DNA of 64,000 bases from Campylobacter coli (GTDB taxonomy: Bacteria; Campylobacterota; Campylobacteria; Campylobacterales; Campylobacteraceae): the NCBI GenBank assembly GCA_039516895.1, contig CP154437.1, forward strand, positions 62,001 through 126,000, given 5' to 3'. A program made the position numbers and the translations under genes. Below the pieces are notes generated by a model. The model was not told the origin of the DNA, searched no databases, and saw only the letters and a list, made by a program, of their open reading frames with translations. This document shows positions 51,979 through 62,279 of the stretch, one piece after another (position 1 is the stretch's first letter; each line of letters opens with the position of its first letter).

Positions 51979-53263
51979 AAAGAACTCCTGCGGGAGAAAG
52001 ATTTGCAATATTTTTTATAGGAAGCAAGCATCCAAGTATAGCTATCAAACCTGCAAATACAAGACTTAAAGGCAAGGCTATAAAAGCAATGTCTATAAAG
52101 TATCCAAAAATTCCAAGGCTGATAAGCTCTGAAAGTCCTATGCCAAAAATAAATCCAAATACAGCAGAAACTAAAGCTATGATCAAATTTTCACCTGCAA
52201 AAAGTAAGTAAATTTGAAATGTATTTGCTCCAAGTACTTTCAAAAGTCCTATTTCTTTTTTTCTACGATGAATTTCAGAACTCATTAAACTTGATATAGC
52301 AATACTTGCAACAATAAGACAAATAATGCAAGTAATAGCCATCAAAGACTGAATTTTTTTAACAACCAAGCTTTGTGCATCACTTATGGCATTGAGTGCT
52401 TTTGCATCCGCTCCTGGCAAGCCATCGCTAATTTGACTAGCAATTGATCCTACATAAGCTGAGCAATACCATTTATCATATTCTATTTGATCGAGTTTTT
52501 CCTCGCCCATTCGGCGTACCTTTTCAGAAAGAGCTGATTCAGGTATAGTAAAAGCTCTTACTTCAGCACTTGCATACAAGCCTTTTTTTTCTAATAATTC
52601 TTGAGCTAAATTTAAAGGAGCGATGATTTTGTTTGACATTTTAGGATTGGCATGGAGTAAAATTCCTACGACTTTTACTTCTTTTGAAATTTTATTCTCT
52701 CCTATGAGTTTTATCGTATCATTGATTTTAAGATCGTTATTTTTAGCAAAATCTTCACCTAGCATGATTTCATTGCTATCATCTTTGGCCCATTCTCCTT
52801 GTACTTTTAAATAAGGATAAAGACTTTTAATACCTGTGATAAAATCGTCATCATCTTTTATTTCAATCGCTTTTTGAAAATAAGTACCATAAAGGAGTGC
52901 TTTTTTTGAAGAATCATTGCTTTTTATTTCTACTTTTCCTTCTAAAAAAGGAGCAAAGGCTGTGATATTGTTCCGCCAATAAATATCTTTTAACATATAT
53001 AAATTTTTTTCTTCTAAATAGTTTTTGTTTTTTAAAGGTTCGTAAAGCTCATTGCCTATTTCTATGCTAAGGCTTGAGCCTTTAGGTAAAACCAGTATAT
53101 TAGATCCATAACTTTTAAGTTGCTTAGTCACTTCATCGCCTATACTTAGAGTGATATTTAACATTGTACATAGCAAAAGCGTAGCCAAAAAACAAGTAAG
53201 AAAAGCTAGAAATTTTTGAATTTTATTTCTAAAGATAGAATGAGTTATCATTTTAACTAGCAT
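51968..53263 (-). CDS. MacB/FtsX-type ABC permease 1 of the P19 system
   Basis: 431 residues, same topology as the next permease, with the coupling segment HRRKKEIGLLKVLGANTFQIYLLF. The two permeases probably form a heterodimer with the ATPase. Overlaps its neighbours on both sides, so one tightly coupled operon. Likely Cj1661. Confidence 0.9.
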   Translation of the reverse strand: MLVKMITHSIFRNKIQKFLAFLTCFLATLLLCTMLNITLSIGDEVTKQLKSYGSNILVLPKGSSLSIEIGNELYEPLKNKNYLEEKNLYMLKDIYWRNNITAFAPFLEGKVEIKSNDSSKKALLYGTYFQKAIEIKDDDDFITGIKSLYPYLKVQGEWAKDDSNEIMLGEDFAKNNDLKINDTIKLIGENKISKEVKVVGILLHANPKMSNKIIAPLNLAQELLEKKGLYASAEVRAFTIPESALSEKVRRMGEEKLDQIEYDKWYCSAYVGSIASQISDGLPGADAKALNAISDAQSLVVKKIQSLMAITCIICLIVASIAISSLMSSEIHRRKKEIGLLKVLGANTFQIYLLFAGENLIIALVSAVFGFIFGIGLSELISLGIFGYFIDIAFIALPLSLVFAGLIAILGCLLPIKNIANLSPAGVLYGR

Positions 53264-54656
53264 TATTTCTCCTTTGGATTAAAAATAAGGCTTCTGTATC
53301 TTCTACATATTTCATAGGATCTTTCTTAAATTCCTCATAGTTTTTTTCATTTGAAAAATAATAAGTTATGCCTTTATAGCTGTAAGAAAAAGGTGCTTGA
53401 GTGTTAATGATCTTATCTTTTGAAACAGGATCTTGCACTTGTATATCTTTGATTTGACTAAAATAATTAGATCCTGCCACAACATCTTTAACATCTATGG
53501 TGATTTTTTCACCATCATAATCATATTTTAATGGGATAGGATTACAACCGCCTGTTTTTCCTACGCTCGGTAGAAAAATTCGCACATTGCACGAAATGCA
53601 AATTAACTCCCCTTCTTTTTTAATATAACCCATATCCCCACAAATAGCACAAGCATCAAAAACAGCTACAGGAGAATCCCTATCTTCTCTTTTATTGATG
53701 AGGAAAAATCTTATCACTTTGCCTTGCTCGCTTATATAAGCAAAACGATGAAGTTTGTTATCTCTTAAAAGGGCTACATCAAAGATAAATTTGCCATTTT
53801 TATCAGGTAAAAGCTCTGTAGGCTCGTCTATACTTAAAGGTTTAGAACTTACCATAAAAAAGTATAAAATGATACAAAAACTCAAAATACAAGAGATAAA
53901 AACACTAGAAAAATAGCGATTTATGAGAGTATTTTTTGCTTCATTTTTGCGATAAGCAATATCTAAAATTTGCTTTTTTACAATATTTTTTTTGCGAATT
54001 TGCAAACTTAAAAATGCTAAAAAAATGATGAAAAATAAATAAACATAAATTCCAAAAACACCAAAATAATTACTTTTTCCAACAAAACTTACTAAAAAAG
54101 TATGAGTTTCTATGAAAGAATTTCTCATCAGTGTAAGCAATATATTTGCTAAAACCTTATCTCCTTCTATAAAAATAAGGATTAAAAAAAGTACAAAACT
54201 TGCTTTTTTGTTGATATTCTTTTGCCATTTTAAAAAGAAGAAAATTAAAATACAAATTAATAAAGCTAAAGCAATAAAACCCAAAGAAGAAATGGCTTCA
54301 CTATCGATTAAAACACCGTTAAATATAGGAAAATCTTGAGTTAAATTATAATAATGCAAAGCTATACAAAAACTCAAAATTCCTAGTAAAATAAAACTCA
54401 AAATTTCTATTTTTTGCCAAAAATAAAGCACAAAACTCAAAAGCAAACAGGCTATAAAAATAAAATTGAAATTAAATATCAAATTCTCAGTTTTTAGAAA
54501 TTGTGCCGCAATAAAAAAAGCAAAATATCCAAACAAAAAGCCCAAAAAAACAGCTAAAAAGCTTTTAAAAATATATTTTTTATTGGGTGTGATAAAAGCC
54601 ATTAAAATACTTAAAGGCAAGATGCTAGAAAGAAAATGCACAAAATATATACTCAT
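53253..54656 (-). CDS. Membrane protein with C-terminal DUF2318 cysteine domain
   Basis: 467 residues. About eight to nine hydrophobic helices in the first 280 residues, then a DUF2318 domain with paired cysteines (FDACAICGDMGY, ICISCNVRIF) and a YHS-like end (GITYYFSNEKNYEEFKKDPMKYV). The cysteines and position suggest an electron-transfer or metal-handling membrane component of the P19 system. Likely Cj1660. Confidence 0.9.
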   Translation of the reverse strand: MSIYFVHFLSSILPLSILMAFITPNKKYIFKSFLAVFLGFLFGYFAFFIAAQFLKTENLIFNFNFIFIACLLLSFVLYFWQKIEILSFILLGILSFCIALHYYNLTQDFPIFNGVLIDSEAISSLGFIALALLICILIFFFLKWQKNINKKASFVLFLILIFIEGDKVLANILLTLMRNSFIETHTFLVSFVGKSNYFGVFGIYVYLFFIIFLAFLSLQIRKKNIVKKQILDIAYRKNEAKNTLINRYFSSVFISCILSFCIILYFFMVSSKPLSIDEPTELLPDKNGKFIFDVALLRDNKLHRFAYISEQGKVIRFFLINKREDRDSPVAVFDACAICGDMGYIKKEGELICISCNVRIFLPSVGKTGGCNPIPLKYDYDGEKITIDVKDVVAGSNYFSQIKDIQVQDPVSKDKIINTQAPFSYSYKGITYYFSNEKNYEEFKKDPMKYVEDTEALFLIQRRNNAS

Positions 54657-54712
54657 AATTTACTCTTTAAACATTGTTATTTTGATTTTAAAATAAAAAT
54701 AAAAATATTTAA

Positions 54713-54733
54713 ACACTCGGAAAATCCGAGTGT
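54713..54733 (-). terminator. Attenuator-like hairpin after p19
   Basis: Perfect 9-bp GC-containing stem (54713-54721 with 54725-54733), 3-base loop, followed on the minus strand by TTTAAATATTTTT. It sits between p19 and the rest of the operon and would set p19 and the permease gene above the later genes. Confidence 0.75.
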
Positions 54734-54737
54734 AAAA

Positions 54738-55277
54738 TCATTTTGGTGTGCCTGTGTATTTGAATTTATAATCAACCTTAAAAGGCTCAAACCATTTACC
54801 CACACCTGTTTCTTCATCGACATGGCGTCCAAATCCTTGTTTTTCTGGATTTGAAATATAAAAAGTAAGCTCATAATTACCTACACCAAATCCGCCTTTT
54901 TTATCTTTTTCCATAGCAATGTTTGCACCATAGTGAGGGCCATCATCTGCTACCATAGGCATTAAAGTTCCGCGTTTAATAGCGCCTGTGTCTGTATTTT
55001 TAAGCTCATAAGCTATGGTTAAATAAGGCATCCAAAAGCCTTCTGGAAAACCGTTTGGATTGTTTTTAAGAGCATGAATGTCCGCTTCTAAGTGAATATC
55101 TGCTAAGGACGCAGCCAAATCAATGCCCCTTGGTTCCATTTCGATAGGCTGAAGATAAACAGCAGCTATTTCCATGCCGTTTAACTCTTTAGGATCACCG
55201 ATTGGAACTTCGCCTGCAAACAAATTAGTACTGATGGCTGCAGCTGCAGCAACTACTGATAAAAATTTTTTTATCAT
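54738..55277 (-). CDS. p19: Periplasmic iron/copper-binding protein P19
   Basis: 179 residues with cleavable signal peptide (cleavage near Ala21). Metal-site residues as I recall them from the P19 structure are present in precursor numbering: His62, Glu64, Met108, His115, His152. P19 works with the Ftr1 permease in iron uptake at low iron. Overlaps the upstream ftr1-like gene by ATGA. Likely Cj1659. Confidence 0.95.
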   Translation of the reverse strand: MIKKFLSVVAAAAAISTNLFAGEVPIGDPKELNGMEIAAVYLQPIEMEPRGIDLAASLADIHLEADIHALKNNPNGFPEGFWMPYLTIAYELKNTDTGAIKRGTLMPMVADDGPHYGANIAMEKDKKGGFGVGNYELTFYISNPEKQGFGRHVDEETGVGKWFEPFKVDYKFKYTGTPK

Positions 55278-57346
55278 GATTTTACTCCTTTTTTTGAAAT
55301 TTGTTTTGTTAATAAAATGCCAATAATTAGCAAGATTAAAACTATAAATTGAGGGATTAAAGTCTCATAATAAGGATAAATTCCAAGCCATAAAATAGGT
55401 TCAAAATTCATAGATATAAGACTAGGAACGATAAGTTTTCCTTCTATGAGTTCGGCTATGCCTTTGCCTGTAAAGACAAAAATCATATAAAAAATAATAT
55501 AAGAGCATATATAGAAAAATTGTTTTATAGGGATACGAATCGCGCCTGCTTTTAAAAGAAAATATAAGACAATAAGCACTAAAATTCCAAGCCCAAGCCC
55601 GCCAAAAATAGCACTTAAATCAGTACTGGTTTTAGCATCAAAAAATAAAGCTTGATAAAAAAGCACGGTTTCAGCACCCTCTCTATAAACTGCTAAAAAA
55701 ACTGTAAACCAAAGGGTTTTTGCACTATTGTTTGAAATAGCATCAATAGCACCTTGTTTGATAAAACTTACCCATTTTTTATTTTGCGCATTTGAAAGTA
55801 GCCAAAAGCCTACATAAAAGAGTAAAAACACAGCTATAAGCATGGTAATGCCTTCTATAAGCTCTCTACTTTGTCCCGCATTTTCTTTAAAAAGCCAAGA
55901 GAGCCCAAAAGCAGTGATGAAGCTTAGTATAATACCTGTAAATAAGGCACTATAAGCGATATTAAGGCGATTTTTGTTGCCGCTTTGTACAAGATAAGAA
56001 ACTATAGCCACAACTATAATCAAAGCCTCCAAACCTTCACGCAAGATAATACCCAAAGCCCATATAAAAAGCGAATAAGGCGAAGAATCTTGGATTTTAT
56101 CCACGCTACTTGCAATCAGTTGTTCTAAGTCGTTAAAAGTGGCTTCAAGCTCTTTTTTATCTGCACTTGCTTTGATAAGAGCTACGCTTTTGGAAAATAA
56201 ACTTTCGATTTTAAGTTTTAAAGCACTATCTACAGCGCCGATCTTATTTTCCATTCCACTGGCTTCAAAAATATCTAAATAAATTGCTTGTAAATCATCT
56301 ACTATAGAAGCACTAAAGCCCTCGTAATTTTTTAAAATTTCATCTAAGGCAAGTTTGATATCATCAGAAACTTTAGCGTAATCTTTACCCTTTGTTTCAT
56401 CATTAAATCCTTCGATTTTTAAATTTGAAAGCTCTGAATTTGGAATTTGTAAAAAGATATCAAAAAGCTGTTCTTCTATCGAATCTAAATCATTTCTTAG
56501 GTTTTTTTCATCAATATTTGTGTTGTTGATTTGGCGTATGAGAGTTCGTATGGCTTGTTGGATTTTTTGATCATTACCTGCTTTGGTGAATTTGTTGATT
56601 AAAACTTCAACTTTGGTATTGCGATAATCATTAAATAAAGCATCATTTAAAAAATCTTTACTTGCTTGATAATCTTTATTTTTAAAGGCATTAGCTGCTT
56701 GAGAGAATTTAGTAGATATATTATCTAATATAAATTGTAATCTTGCATCCATAGCTGCAGCCGCTTGCAAATCGCTACTTACACTATCATCTGTAGTTTC
56801 GTTTTGGGTATCAAAAGAGGAGGAATTGGTTTTTACTAAATCATTCTTATCAATACCCATCATTTGAGCAATTAAAGCTTCCGCTTCCGCTTCACGCTTG
56901 GCATTGGCTTGCATGCTTGATTTTTCAGCTGCTGCTTTATCGTAGTTTGTATCACTTGCTTCTGCTTTTAAGCGATAGCCATTTTGCAAAATCGGTGCAA
57001 CTTCATCTAAATCATAATAAAGGCTTTCAATTAAAGCATCAATTTGCTCTATGGGTGCTTTATCTTTATACAAGCGACGCAAATTTGTAAATTTTCTTTC
57101 CATGGTGATGGCTTTTTTGCCTATATTTCGTCCAATAGAACCTTCCATATTTTCAAAATGTTGAAAATAAGCATCTTCGCTTAGTTTTTTAGCATTTAGA
57201 TTATCGCCTTTTTTATAGCTTTTTATACTCTCTTCTAGTATGTTTTTAATGGTATTAGCTTCTGCTATATAATCATCAACTCTAGCAAAAGCAGAATTTG
57301 CTAGAAAGAGCATAGAGAGAACAAACAAGATTTTAAAAAATTTCAT
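55274..57346 (-). CDS. Ftr1-family iron permease with large periplasmic domain
   Basis: 690 residues. Signal peptide (FLANSAFA), a helical periplasmic region to about 420, then seven membrane helices. Both iron-coordinating motifs are intact: REGLE at 436-440 and REGAE at 555-559. Transports iron delivered by P19. First gene of the operon; AAGGAA precedes the ATG. Likely Cj1658. Confidence 0.95.
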   Translation of the reverse strand: MKFFKILFVLSMLFLANSAFARVDDYIAEANTIKNILEESIKSYKKGDNLNAKKLSEDAYFQHFENMEGSIGRNIGKKAITMERKFTNLRRLYKDKAPIEQIDALIESLYYDLDEVAPILQNGYRLKAEASDTNYDKAAAEKSSMQANAKREAEAEALIAQMMGIDKNDLVKTNSSSFDTQNETTDDSVSSDLQAAAAMDARLQFILDNISTKFSQAANAFKNKDYQASKDFLNDALFNDYRNTKVEVLINKFTKAGNDQKIQQAIRTLIRQINNTNIDEKNLRNDLDSIEEQLFDIFLQIPNSELSNLKIEGFNDETKGKDYAKVSDDIKLALDEILKNYEGFSASIVDDLQAIYLDIFEASGMENKIGAVDSALKLKIESLFSKSVALIKASADKKELEATFNDLEQLIASSVDKIQDSSPYSLFIWALGIILREGLEALIIVVAIVSYLVQSGNKNRLNIAYSALFTGIILSFITAFGLSWLFKENAGQSRELIEGITMLIAVFLLFYVGFWLLSNAQNKKWVSFIKQGAIDAISNNSAKTLWFTVFLAVYREGAETVLFYQALFFDAKTSTDLSAIFGGLGLGILVLIVLYFLLKAGAIRIPIKQFFYICSYIIFYMIFVFTGKGIAELIEGKLIVPSLISMNFEPILWLGIYPYYETLIPQFIVLILLIIGILLTKQISKKGVKS

Positions 57347-57372
57347 TCATTTCCTTAAAAATATAAAAAATA

Positions 57373-57394
57373 ATATTTATTATCAATATTGATA
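57373..57394 (-). promoter_or_regulatory. Candidate Fur box of the iron operon
   Basis: TATCAATATTGATA (57381-57394) is a perfect 14-base palindrome flanked by AATATTTAT, resembling the 7-1-7 Fur site. It overlaps the probable promoter (TATTATAC on the minus strand, near 57399-57406), 27-48 bases from the ATG. P19 is iron-regulated in C. jejuni (family knowledge). Confidence 0.65.
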
Positions 57395-57450
57395 GAAGTA
57401 TAATACGAATCATATTAAATAAAGATAAAAATAATTTTTTATTGAAAGGG

Positions 57451-57478
57451 TTAAGTGTTTAAATTTTTTTCCGATACT
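57451..57478 (+). promoter_or_regulatory. Sigma-28 (FliA) promoter of the small motility gene
   Basis: TTAA (57451-57454), exactly 15 bases, then TCCGATAC (57470-57477), close to TAAA-N15-GCCGATAA; 41 bases before the ATG. Confidence 0.78.
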
Positions 57479-57518
57479 ACTTAAGTCTTCATACATAAAT
57501 TATACTTAGGAGGGTGTT

Positions 57519-57701
57519 ATGATTTCAGACGCAACTATGAGTAATGCTAATTTATTGACAGCAGTAAATACTTCGGTTTTGAAAAAATCAATGGATACGA
57601 ATGAGGTGTTGATGAATGAGCTTATCAAAGGTATGGAGAGTGCATCAGGAGCCTCTGCTCCACAAGCTTCTAGCTCTAGTGGTTTAGATATTTATGCTTA
57701 A
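57519..57701 (+). CDS. Small YjfB-like putative motility protein
   Basis: 60 residues: MISDATMSNANLLTAVNTSV and then an amphipathic helix and a Ser/Ala-rich tail ending in GLDIYA. The length and the pattern agree with the YjfB putative motility family. AGGAGGG is a very strong RBS. With a sigma-28 promoter it belongs to the late flagellar set; exact role unknown. Likely Cj1656c. Confidence 0.85.
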   Translation: MISDATMSNANLLTAVNTSVLKKSMDTNEVLMNELIKGMESASGASAPQASSSSGLDIYA

Positions 57702-57712
57702 GTATCTTAAAT

Positions 57713-57736
57713 TTTAGGGTGTTTTTACACCCTAAA
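57713..57736 (+). terminator. Terminator of the small motility gene
   Basis: A perfect 10-bp stem (57713-57722 with 57727-57736) with a TTTT loop, 11 bases after the stop; no U run follows. Confidence 0.6.
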
Positions 57737-57783
57737 TAAGGATATATCTTGTTAAAATAATCATTTCTTTAATATTTTTTGGT

Positions 57784-57789
57784 TATAAT
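57784..57789 (+). promoter_or_regulatory. -10 box of the nhaA operon
   Basis: Perfect TATAAT, 35 bases before the first nhaA ATG. Confidence 0.65.
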
Positions 57790-57824
57790 AATTAGCATAT
57801 TGAATTTATAATCAAGGGGCGTGA

Positions 57825-58973
57825 ATGCAAGCTGTAAAGAAAATAATTTTAAGTGAAACTTTCCCAGGCATTTTGCTCATATTTTTTACTCTTTTAGCAT
57901 TACTTTTTAAAAATTCTTCCTTAAGCGTTATTTATACAGATTTTTTTCATGCTAATTTTACTATAGGATTTGATCATTTTCAGATTGCTAAATCTTTGGA
58001 TTTATGGATAAATGATGGTTTGATTGCTATTTTTTTCCTTTGTATAGGACTTGAATTAAAATATGAAATTTTACGCGGACAACTTAAAAATATAAGATCA
58101 GTTTCTTTGCCTATATTTGGAGCTTTAGGGGGTATGATTGTCCCTGCTTTGATTTTTTCTGCCATTAATTATTCTCATGAATTTGCTATGAAAGGATGGG
58201 CTATCCCTACAGCTACGGATATAGCATTTGCAGTAGGTATTTTAATGCTTTTGGGAAGCAAAATTCCTTCTAGTCTTAAGTTATTCTTGCTTTCTTTAGC
58301 TATTTTTGATGACTTAGGAGCTATTATTATCATTGCTTTATTTTATACAGATCAATTATCTACTTTAGCAATTATTGTATGTCTTTTATGTGTTTTTATT
58401 TTATTTGTTTTGAATTATTTTCATGTTACTCACTTGCCTCTTTATGTTTTAGTTGGAGTGGTTTTATGGATAGCTATGTTAAAAAGTGGCGTTCATGCGA
58501 CTTTAGCGGGTGTAATCATAGCTTTATTTATTCCTCTTGATACTAAAAATAAAAAACCCTATCTTCACGAAGTGCACAAGGATTTAAACCCTTGGGTGGT
58601 GTATTTTATTTTGCCTTTATTTGCTTTTGCAAATGCGGGTATTGATTTAAGAGATATGCATTTTGAGTCTATTGTTTCACCTGTAAGTATGGGAATTATG
58701 CTGGGTTTATTTTTAGGAAAACAACTAGGAGTTTTTGGGTTTTGTTATTTGGCTATAAAATTAAAGCTTGCAAAACTGCCTGAAAATATTAAGTACAAAA
58801 AATTCTACGGAATTTGTATTTTAACAGGTATTGGTTTTACTATGAGTTTATTTATCGATGGCTTGGCATACAAAAACAGCAATATTTTTGAGCACGCGGA
58901 TAAACTAGCTATTTTGATAGCGAGTTTTTTAAGTGCTATTGTTGGATTTATATATCTTAAAATTGTTAAATGA
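57825..58973 (+). CDS. nhaA: Na+/H+ antiporter NhaA, first tandem copy
   Basis: 382 residues, twelve helices. Family marks: [37 protein letters not shown], and [19 protein letters not shown] with the paired aspartates that bind Na+. Exports Na+ in exchange for protons. Overlaps the second nhaA by ATGA. Likely nhaA2 (Cj1655c). Confidence 0.95.
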   Translation: MQAVKKIILSETFPGILLIFFTLLALLFKNSSLSVIYTDFFHANFTIGFDHFQIAKSLDLWINDGLIAIFFLCIGLELKYEILRGQLKNIRSVSLPIFGALGGMIVPALIFSAINYSHEFAMKGWAIPTATDIAFAVGILMLLGSKIPSSLKLFLLSLAIFDDLGAIIIIALFYTDQLSTLAIIVCLLCVFILFVLNYFHVTHLPLYVLVGVVLWIAMLKSGVHATLAGVIIALFIPLDTKNKKPYLHEVHKDLNPWVVYFILPLFAFANAGIDLRDMHFESIVSPVSMGIMLGLFLGKQLGVFGFCYLAIKLKLAKLPENIKYKKFYGICILTGIGFTMSLFIDGLAYKNSNIFEHADKLAILIASFLSAIVGFIYLKIVK

Positions 58974-60139
58974 ATAAGGTTTTATTAAAATTAAAAGCTT
59001 TAGTATTAAATGAGGCCTTTGGTGGATTTTTACTCATAATTTGTACTATACTTGCTCTACTTGTGCAAAATGGTTCTTTAAGTGAGCATTATCGCGAACT
59101 ACTCAATTTAAAAGTTGGAGTTAGTGTGGGTGAGTTTGAGCTTAACAAGCCTTTCTTGCTTTGGATTAACGATGGTCTTATATCGATATTTTTCTTCGCT
59201 ATAGGCCTTGAGCTTAAAAAAGAATTTCTACACGGGGACTTTAAAAACCCTAAAAATATAGTTTTACCTTTTATGGGGGCATTAGGCGGTATACTTATAC
59301 CCGCTTTAATATTTGCTATAGTCAATATAGGCGATGCTTACACTTTAAAAGGATGGGCTATCCCCACAGCCACGGATACTGCATTTGCTTTGGCTATTTT
59401 GATGATGTGTGGAAAACATATTCCCTCTAGTCTTAAGTTGTTTTTACTTTCTTTGGCTATTTTTGATGATGTGGGTGCGATTTTAATTATTGCAATTTTC
59501 TATACAACCAAACTTTCAATATTTGCTTTTATAGTCGCAGGAATTGCTATTTTTATGATGTTGATTTTAAATATTTTAGGCATAACACGCAAATCTTTTT
59601 ATTTTATTTGTTCAATCATTCTTTGGGTAAGTGTTTTAAAAAGTGGGGTGCATGCAACTTTAGCTGGAATTATTACAGCATTTTTTATACCTATGCAAAC
59701 TAAAAATGGAGAAGATTTTTTAGAAGGAATTTATGAAAGTTTGAAATTTTGGATAGCTTTTGTTATTTTACCTTTATTTGCTTTTGCAAATGCGGGGGTT
59801 AATTTATCAAATATTGATTTAAATGCTATTTTTTCTGGCGTTAGTATAGGTATTTTTTTGGGTTTGTTTATAGGAAAACAATTGGGAGTCTTTTTGTTTT
59901 CATACTTTGCGATCAAATTTAAATTAGCAAGCTTACCTCAAAATGCAAATTTAAAGCAGCTTTATGGGGTTTGTATTTTAACAGGTATTGGCTTTACTAT
60001 GAGTTTATTTATAGATGGTTTAGCATATGAGGTCAGTGATATTTTTAACTATGCAGATAATCTTGCTATTTTGATTGCTTCATTTTGTTCTGGAATTTGG
60101 GGTTTTATCTATCTTAAATTTTTTACCGCGCGTTCTTAG
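58970..60139 (+). CDS. nhaA: Na+/H+ antiporter NhaA, second tandem copy
   Basis: 389 residues, clear paralogue of the preceding gene with the same signatures ([51 protein letters not shown]). Both aspartates are kept, so both copies look active. An old tandem duplication: identity is concentrated around the ion site and C-terminal helices. Likely nhaA1 (Cj1654c). Confidence 0.95.
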   Translation: MNKVLLKLKALVLNEAFGGFLLIICTILALLVQNGSLSEHYRELLNLKVGVSVGEFELNKPFLLWINDGLISIFFFAIGLELKKEFLHGDFKNPKNIVLPFMGALGGILIPALIFAIVNIGDAYTLKGWAIPTATDTAFALAILMMCGKHIPSSLKLFLLSLAIFDDVGAILIIAIFYTTKLSIFAFIVAGIAIFMMLILNILGITRKSFYFICSIILWVSVLKSGVHATLAGIITAFFIPMQTKNGEDFLEGIYESLKFWIAFVILPLFAFANAGVNLSNIDLNAIFSGVSIGIFLGLFIGKQLGVFLFSYFAIKFKLASLPQNANLKQLYGVCILTGIGFTMSLFIDGLAYEVSDIFNYADNLAILIASFCSGIWGFIYLKFFTARS

Positions 60140-60147
60140 GAAAATTT

Positions 60148-60609
60148 ATGAGATTTATTTTTTTTGTTATTATGGTTGCTTTTTGTATAGGTGGATGTAG
60201 TTTATCTCAAAATACAAGTCATACTAAAATAAATTATAATGTTGATAAAGAAACAAGATTAAGAGCCATTGCTAATGAATGGAAAAAAACTCCTTATGTT
60301 TTGGGTGGATCTACAAAAAGAGGAGCTGATTGTTCGGGTTTTGCTCAAAGTACCTTAGCTCAGTTTAATACACATATACCGCGTACTACAACAAAGCAAC
60401 TACGCTCGGGTATAAAAGTTTCTAAATCAAAATTAAAAACAGGAGATCTTGTTTTTTTTAAAACAGGAAGAGGTCCAAATGGTATGCATGTGGGAATTTA
60501 TATGAGCAAGGGTAAATTTATCCATCTTTCTACAAAAGGTGGAGTAAGAGAAGTGGATTTAAATAGTTCTTATTGGAAAAATCGATATATAGGTGCTAGA
60601 AGATATTAA
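60148..60609 (+). CDS. NlpC/P60 peptidoglycan hydrolase lipoprotein
   Basis: 153 residues. Lipobox CIGGC (Cys17). NlpC/P60 catalytic residues: Cys in GADCSGF, His in GMHVGIYM, and a third polar residue His in FIHLST. Cleaves peptide stems of peptidoglycan, as an outer-membrane-anchored endopeptidase. Lies between nhaA and murI on the same strand. Likely Cj1653c. Confidence 0.92.
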   Translation: MRFIFFVIMVAFCIGGCSLSQNTSHTKINYNVDKETRLRAIANEWKKTPYVLGGSTKRGADCSGFAQSTLAQFNTHIPRTTTKQLRSGIKVSKSKLKTGDLVFFKTGRGPNGMHVGIYMSKGKFIHLSTKGGVREVDLNSSYWKNRYIGARRY

Positions 60610-60610
60610 G

Positions 60611-61354
60611 ATGAAAATAGGTGTTTTTGATAGTGGTGTAGGCGGACTTAGCGTTTTAAAATCGCTTTACGAGGCAAGACTTTTTGACGAAATTATTTAT
60701 TATGGAGATACTGCTCGCGTTCCTTATGGGGTTAAAGATAAGGATACTATAGTCAAATTTTGCCTTGAGGCTTTAGATTTTTTTTCAAAATTTAATATCG
60801 ATATGCTTATTATCGCGTGCAATACAGCTAGTGCTTATGCTTTAGATGCTTTAAGATCAAGAGCTGATTTTCCTATTTATGGGGTTATTGATGCGGGTGT
60901 TGAGGCTACTAAAAAAGCTTTATTGGATAAAAATAAAAAAATTCTAGTTATTGCCACCAAGGCAACAATTCATTCAAAAGAATATCAAAATCGCTTACAA
61001 GAACAAGGTTTTACTAATGTAGATGCTTTAGCTACAGGTCTTTTTGTACCTATGGTTGAAGAGGGTATTTTTGAAGGAGAATTTTTGCAAAGTGCTATGC
61101 GGCATTATTTTAAAGGGATTGAAACTCCTAATGCTTTGATACTTGCTTGCACTCATTTTCCTTTGCTGGCAAATTCTTTGAGTGCTTATTTTGGTTCAAA
61201 GACAAAGCTTATTCATTCAGGAGATGCTATAGTGGAGTTTTTAAAACAAAGGCAAAAACTTTTATTAAAAGAAAAAAAAGCAAAATTACATTTTTATGCT
61301 TCGAGCGATGTCAAGTCTTTAGAAAATACTGCTAAAATTTGGCTAAATTTATAA
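60611..61354 (+). CDS. murI: Glutamate racemase MurI
   Basis: 247 residues. Makes D-glutamate for peptidoglycan. Starts GVFDSGVGGLSVLK; the two catalytic cysteines lie in IIACNTASAYALDAL and LILACTHFPLL. The ATG at 60611 begins one base after the previous stop and gives the usual family N-terminus; the frame also has an ATG at 60593 inside the previous gene. Likely Cj1652c. Confidence 0.95.
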   Translation: MKIGVFDSGVGGLSVLKSLYEARLFDEIIYYGDTARVPYGVKDKDTIVKFCLEALDFFSKFNIDMLIIACNTASAYALDALRSRADFPIYGVIDAGVEATKKALLDKNKKILVIATKATIHSKEYQNRLQEQGFTNVDALATGLFVPMVEEGIFEGEFLQSAMRHYFKGIETPNALILACTHFPLLANSLSAYFGSKTKLIHSGDAIVEFLKQRQKLLLKEKKAKLHFYASSDVKSLENTAKIWLNL

Positions 61355-61363
61355 GGAAATACA

Positions 61364-62122
61364 ATGATAGAATTAAAAAAACCAGCGGAAATAGAAAAAT
61401 TAAGAATAGCAAATCAAATTGTCGCTAAGACTTTGGATTTTTTAGAAAATGAGATTAAAGCGGGTATGAGTCTTAAGCAAATCGATAAAATGGCAGAAGA
61501 TTTTATCTTAAGTCTTGGGGCAAAACCTTCATTTAAAGGGCTTTATGGTTTTCCTGGTGCAATTTGCACTTCTTTAAATCAGGTTTGCATCCATGGAATT
61601 CCTGATGAAAAAATCATCAAAGAGGGTGACATTTTAGGACTTGATGTGGGAAGTTTGATCGATGGGTATTATGGTGATGCGGCGCGTACCATAGCCATAG
61701 GTAAAATTTCATCCACAGATGAGGCTTTGATTTCTTGTGCTAAGGACGCTTTGTATCATGCTATAGATATTATTCGCGAAGGAATGCGTTTTAAAGAACT
61801 TTCTGCAGCTTTAGGGGAATTTATAGATTCAAGAGGTTTTGTTCCGCTTCGTGGATATTGCGGGCATGGTATAGGACGCAAACCTCATGGAGAACCTGAA
61901 ATTTTAAATTATTTAGAAAAAGGTGCAAATGCAAAAAGTGGGCCAAAAATTAAAAATGGAATGGTATTTTGTATAGAACCTATGATATGCCAAAAAGATG
62001 GAACTCCAAAGCATTTTAATGGAAAATGGGATGCAGGAAGTGTGGATGAGCTTAATAGTGCACATTATGAACATTGTGTGGCTATTATTAATGGGCGTGC
62101 TGAAATTTTATCTACTTTATAA
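61364..62122 (+). CDS. map: Methionine aminopeptidase, type I
   Basis: 252 residues. Removes the initiator methionine. Metal ligands sit in DVGSLIDGYYGDAART, GHGIGRKPHGEPEI, CIEPMI and the final EHCVAI segment. AAGGAAATAC precedes the ATG. Last gene of the nhaA-map run, followed by two hairpins. Likely Cj1651c. Confidence 0.96.
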   Translation: MIELKKPAEIEKLRIANQIVAKTLDFLENEIKAGMSLKQIDKMAEDFILSLGAKPSFKGLYGFPGAICTSLNQVCIHGIPDEKIIKEGDILGLDVGSLIDGYYGDAARTIAIGKISSTDEALISCAKDALYHAIDIIREGMRFKELSAALGEFIDSRGFVPLRGYCGHGIGRKPHGEPEILNYLEKGANAKSGPKIKNGMVFCIEPMICQKDGTPKHFNGKWDAGSVDELNSAHYEHCVAIINGRAEILSTL

Positions 62123-62140
62123 GAGTTTTTATTTGTAAAA

Positions 62141-62205
62141 ATTGGAAAATTTTTACAAAAATTTTCCAATAATTTAATAATTTAAATTATTAAATTATTT
62201 TTTTA
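62141..62205 (+). terminator. Tandem hairpins after map
   Basis: ATTGGAAAATTTT pairs with AAAATTTTCCAAT (within 62141-62170). Directly overlapping it, a perfect palindrome spans 62168-62199 (AATAATTTAATAATTT and its complement) and is followed by TTTTT. Confidence 0.75.
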
Positions 62206-62279
62206 TAAATATTTAAGTAAATTTAAATTAAAATGTCATTTTTAAAATAACTATTTATAAATTAAGCCAAAACATGATT

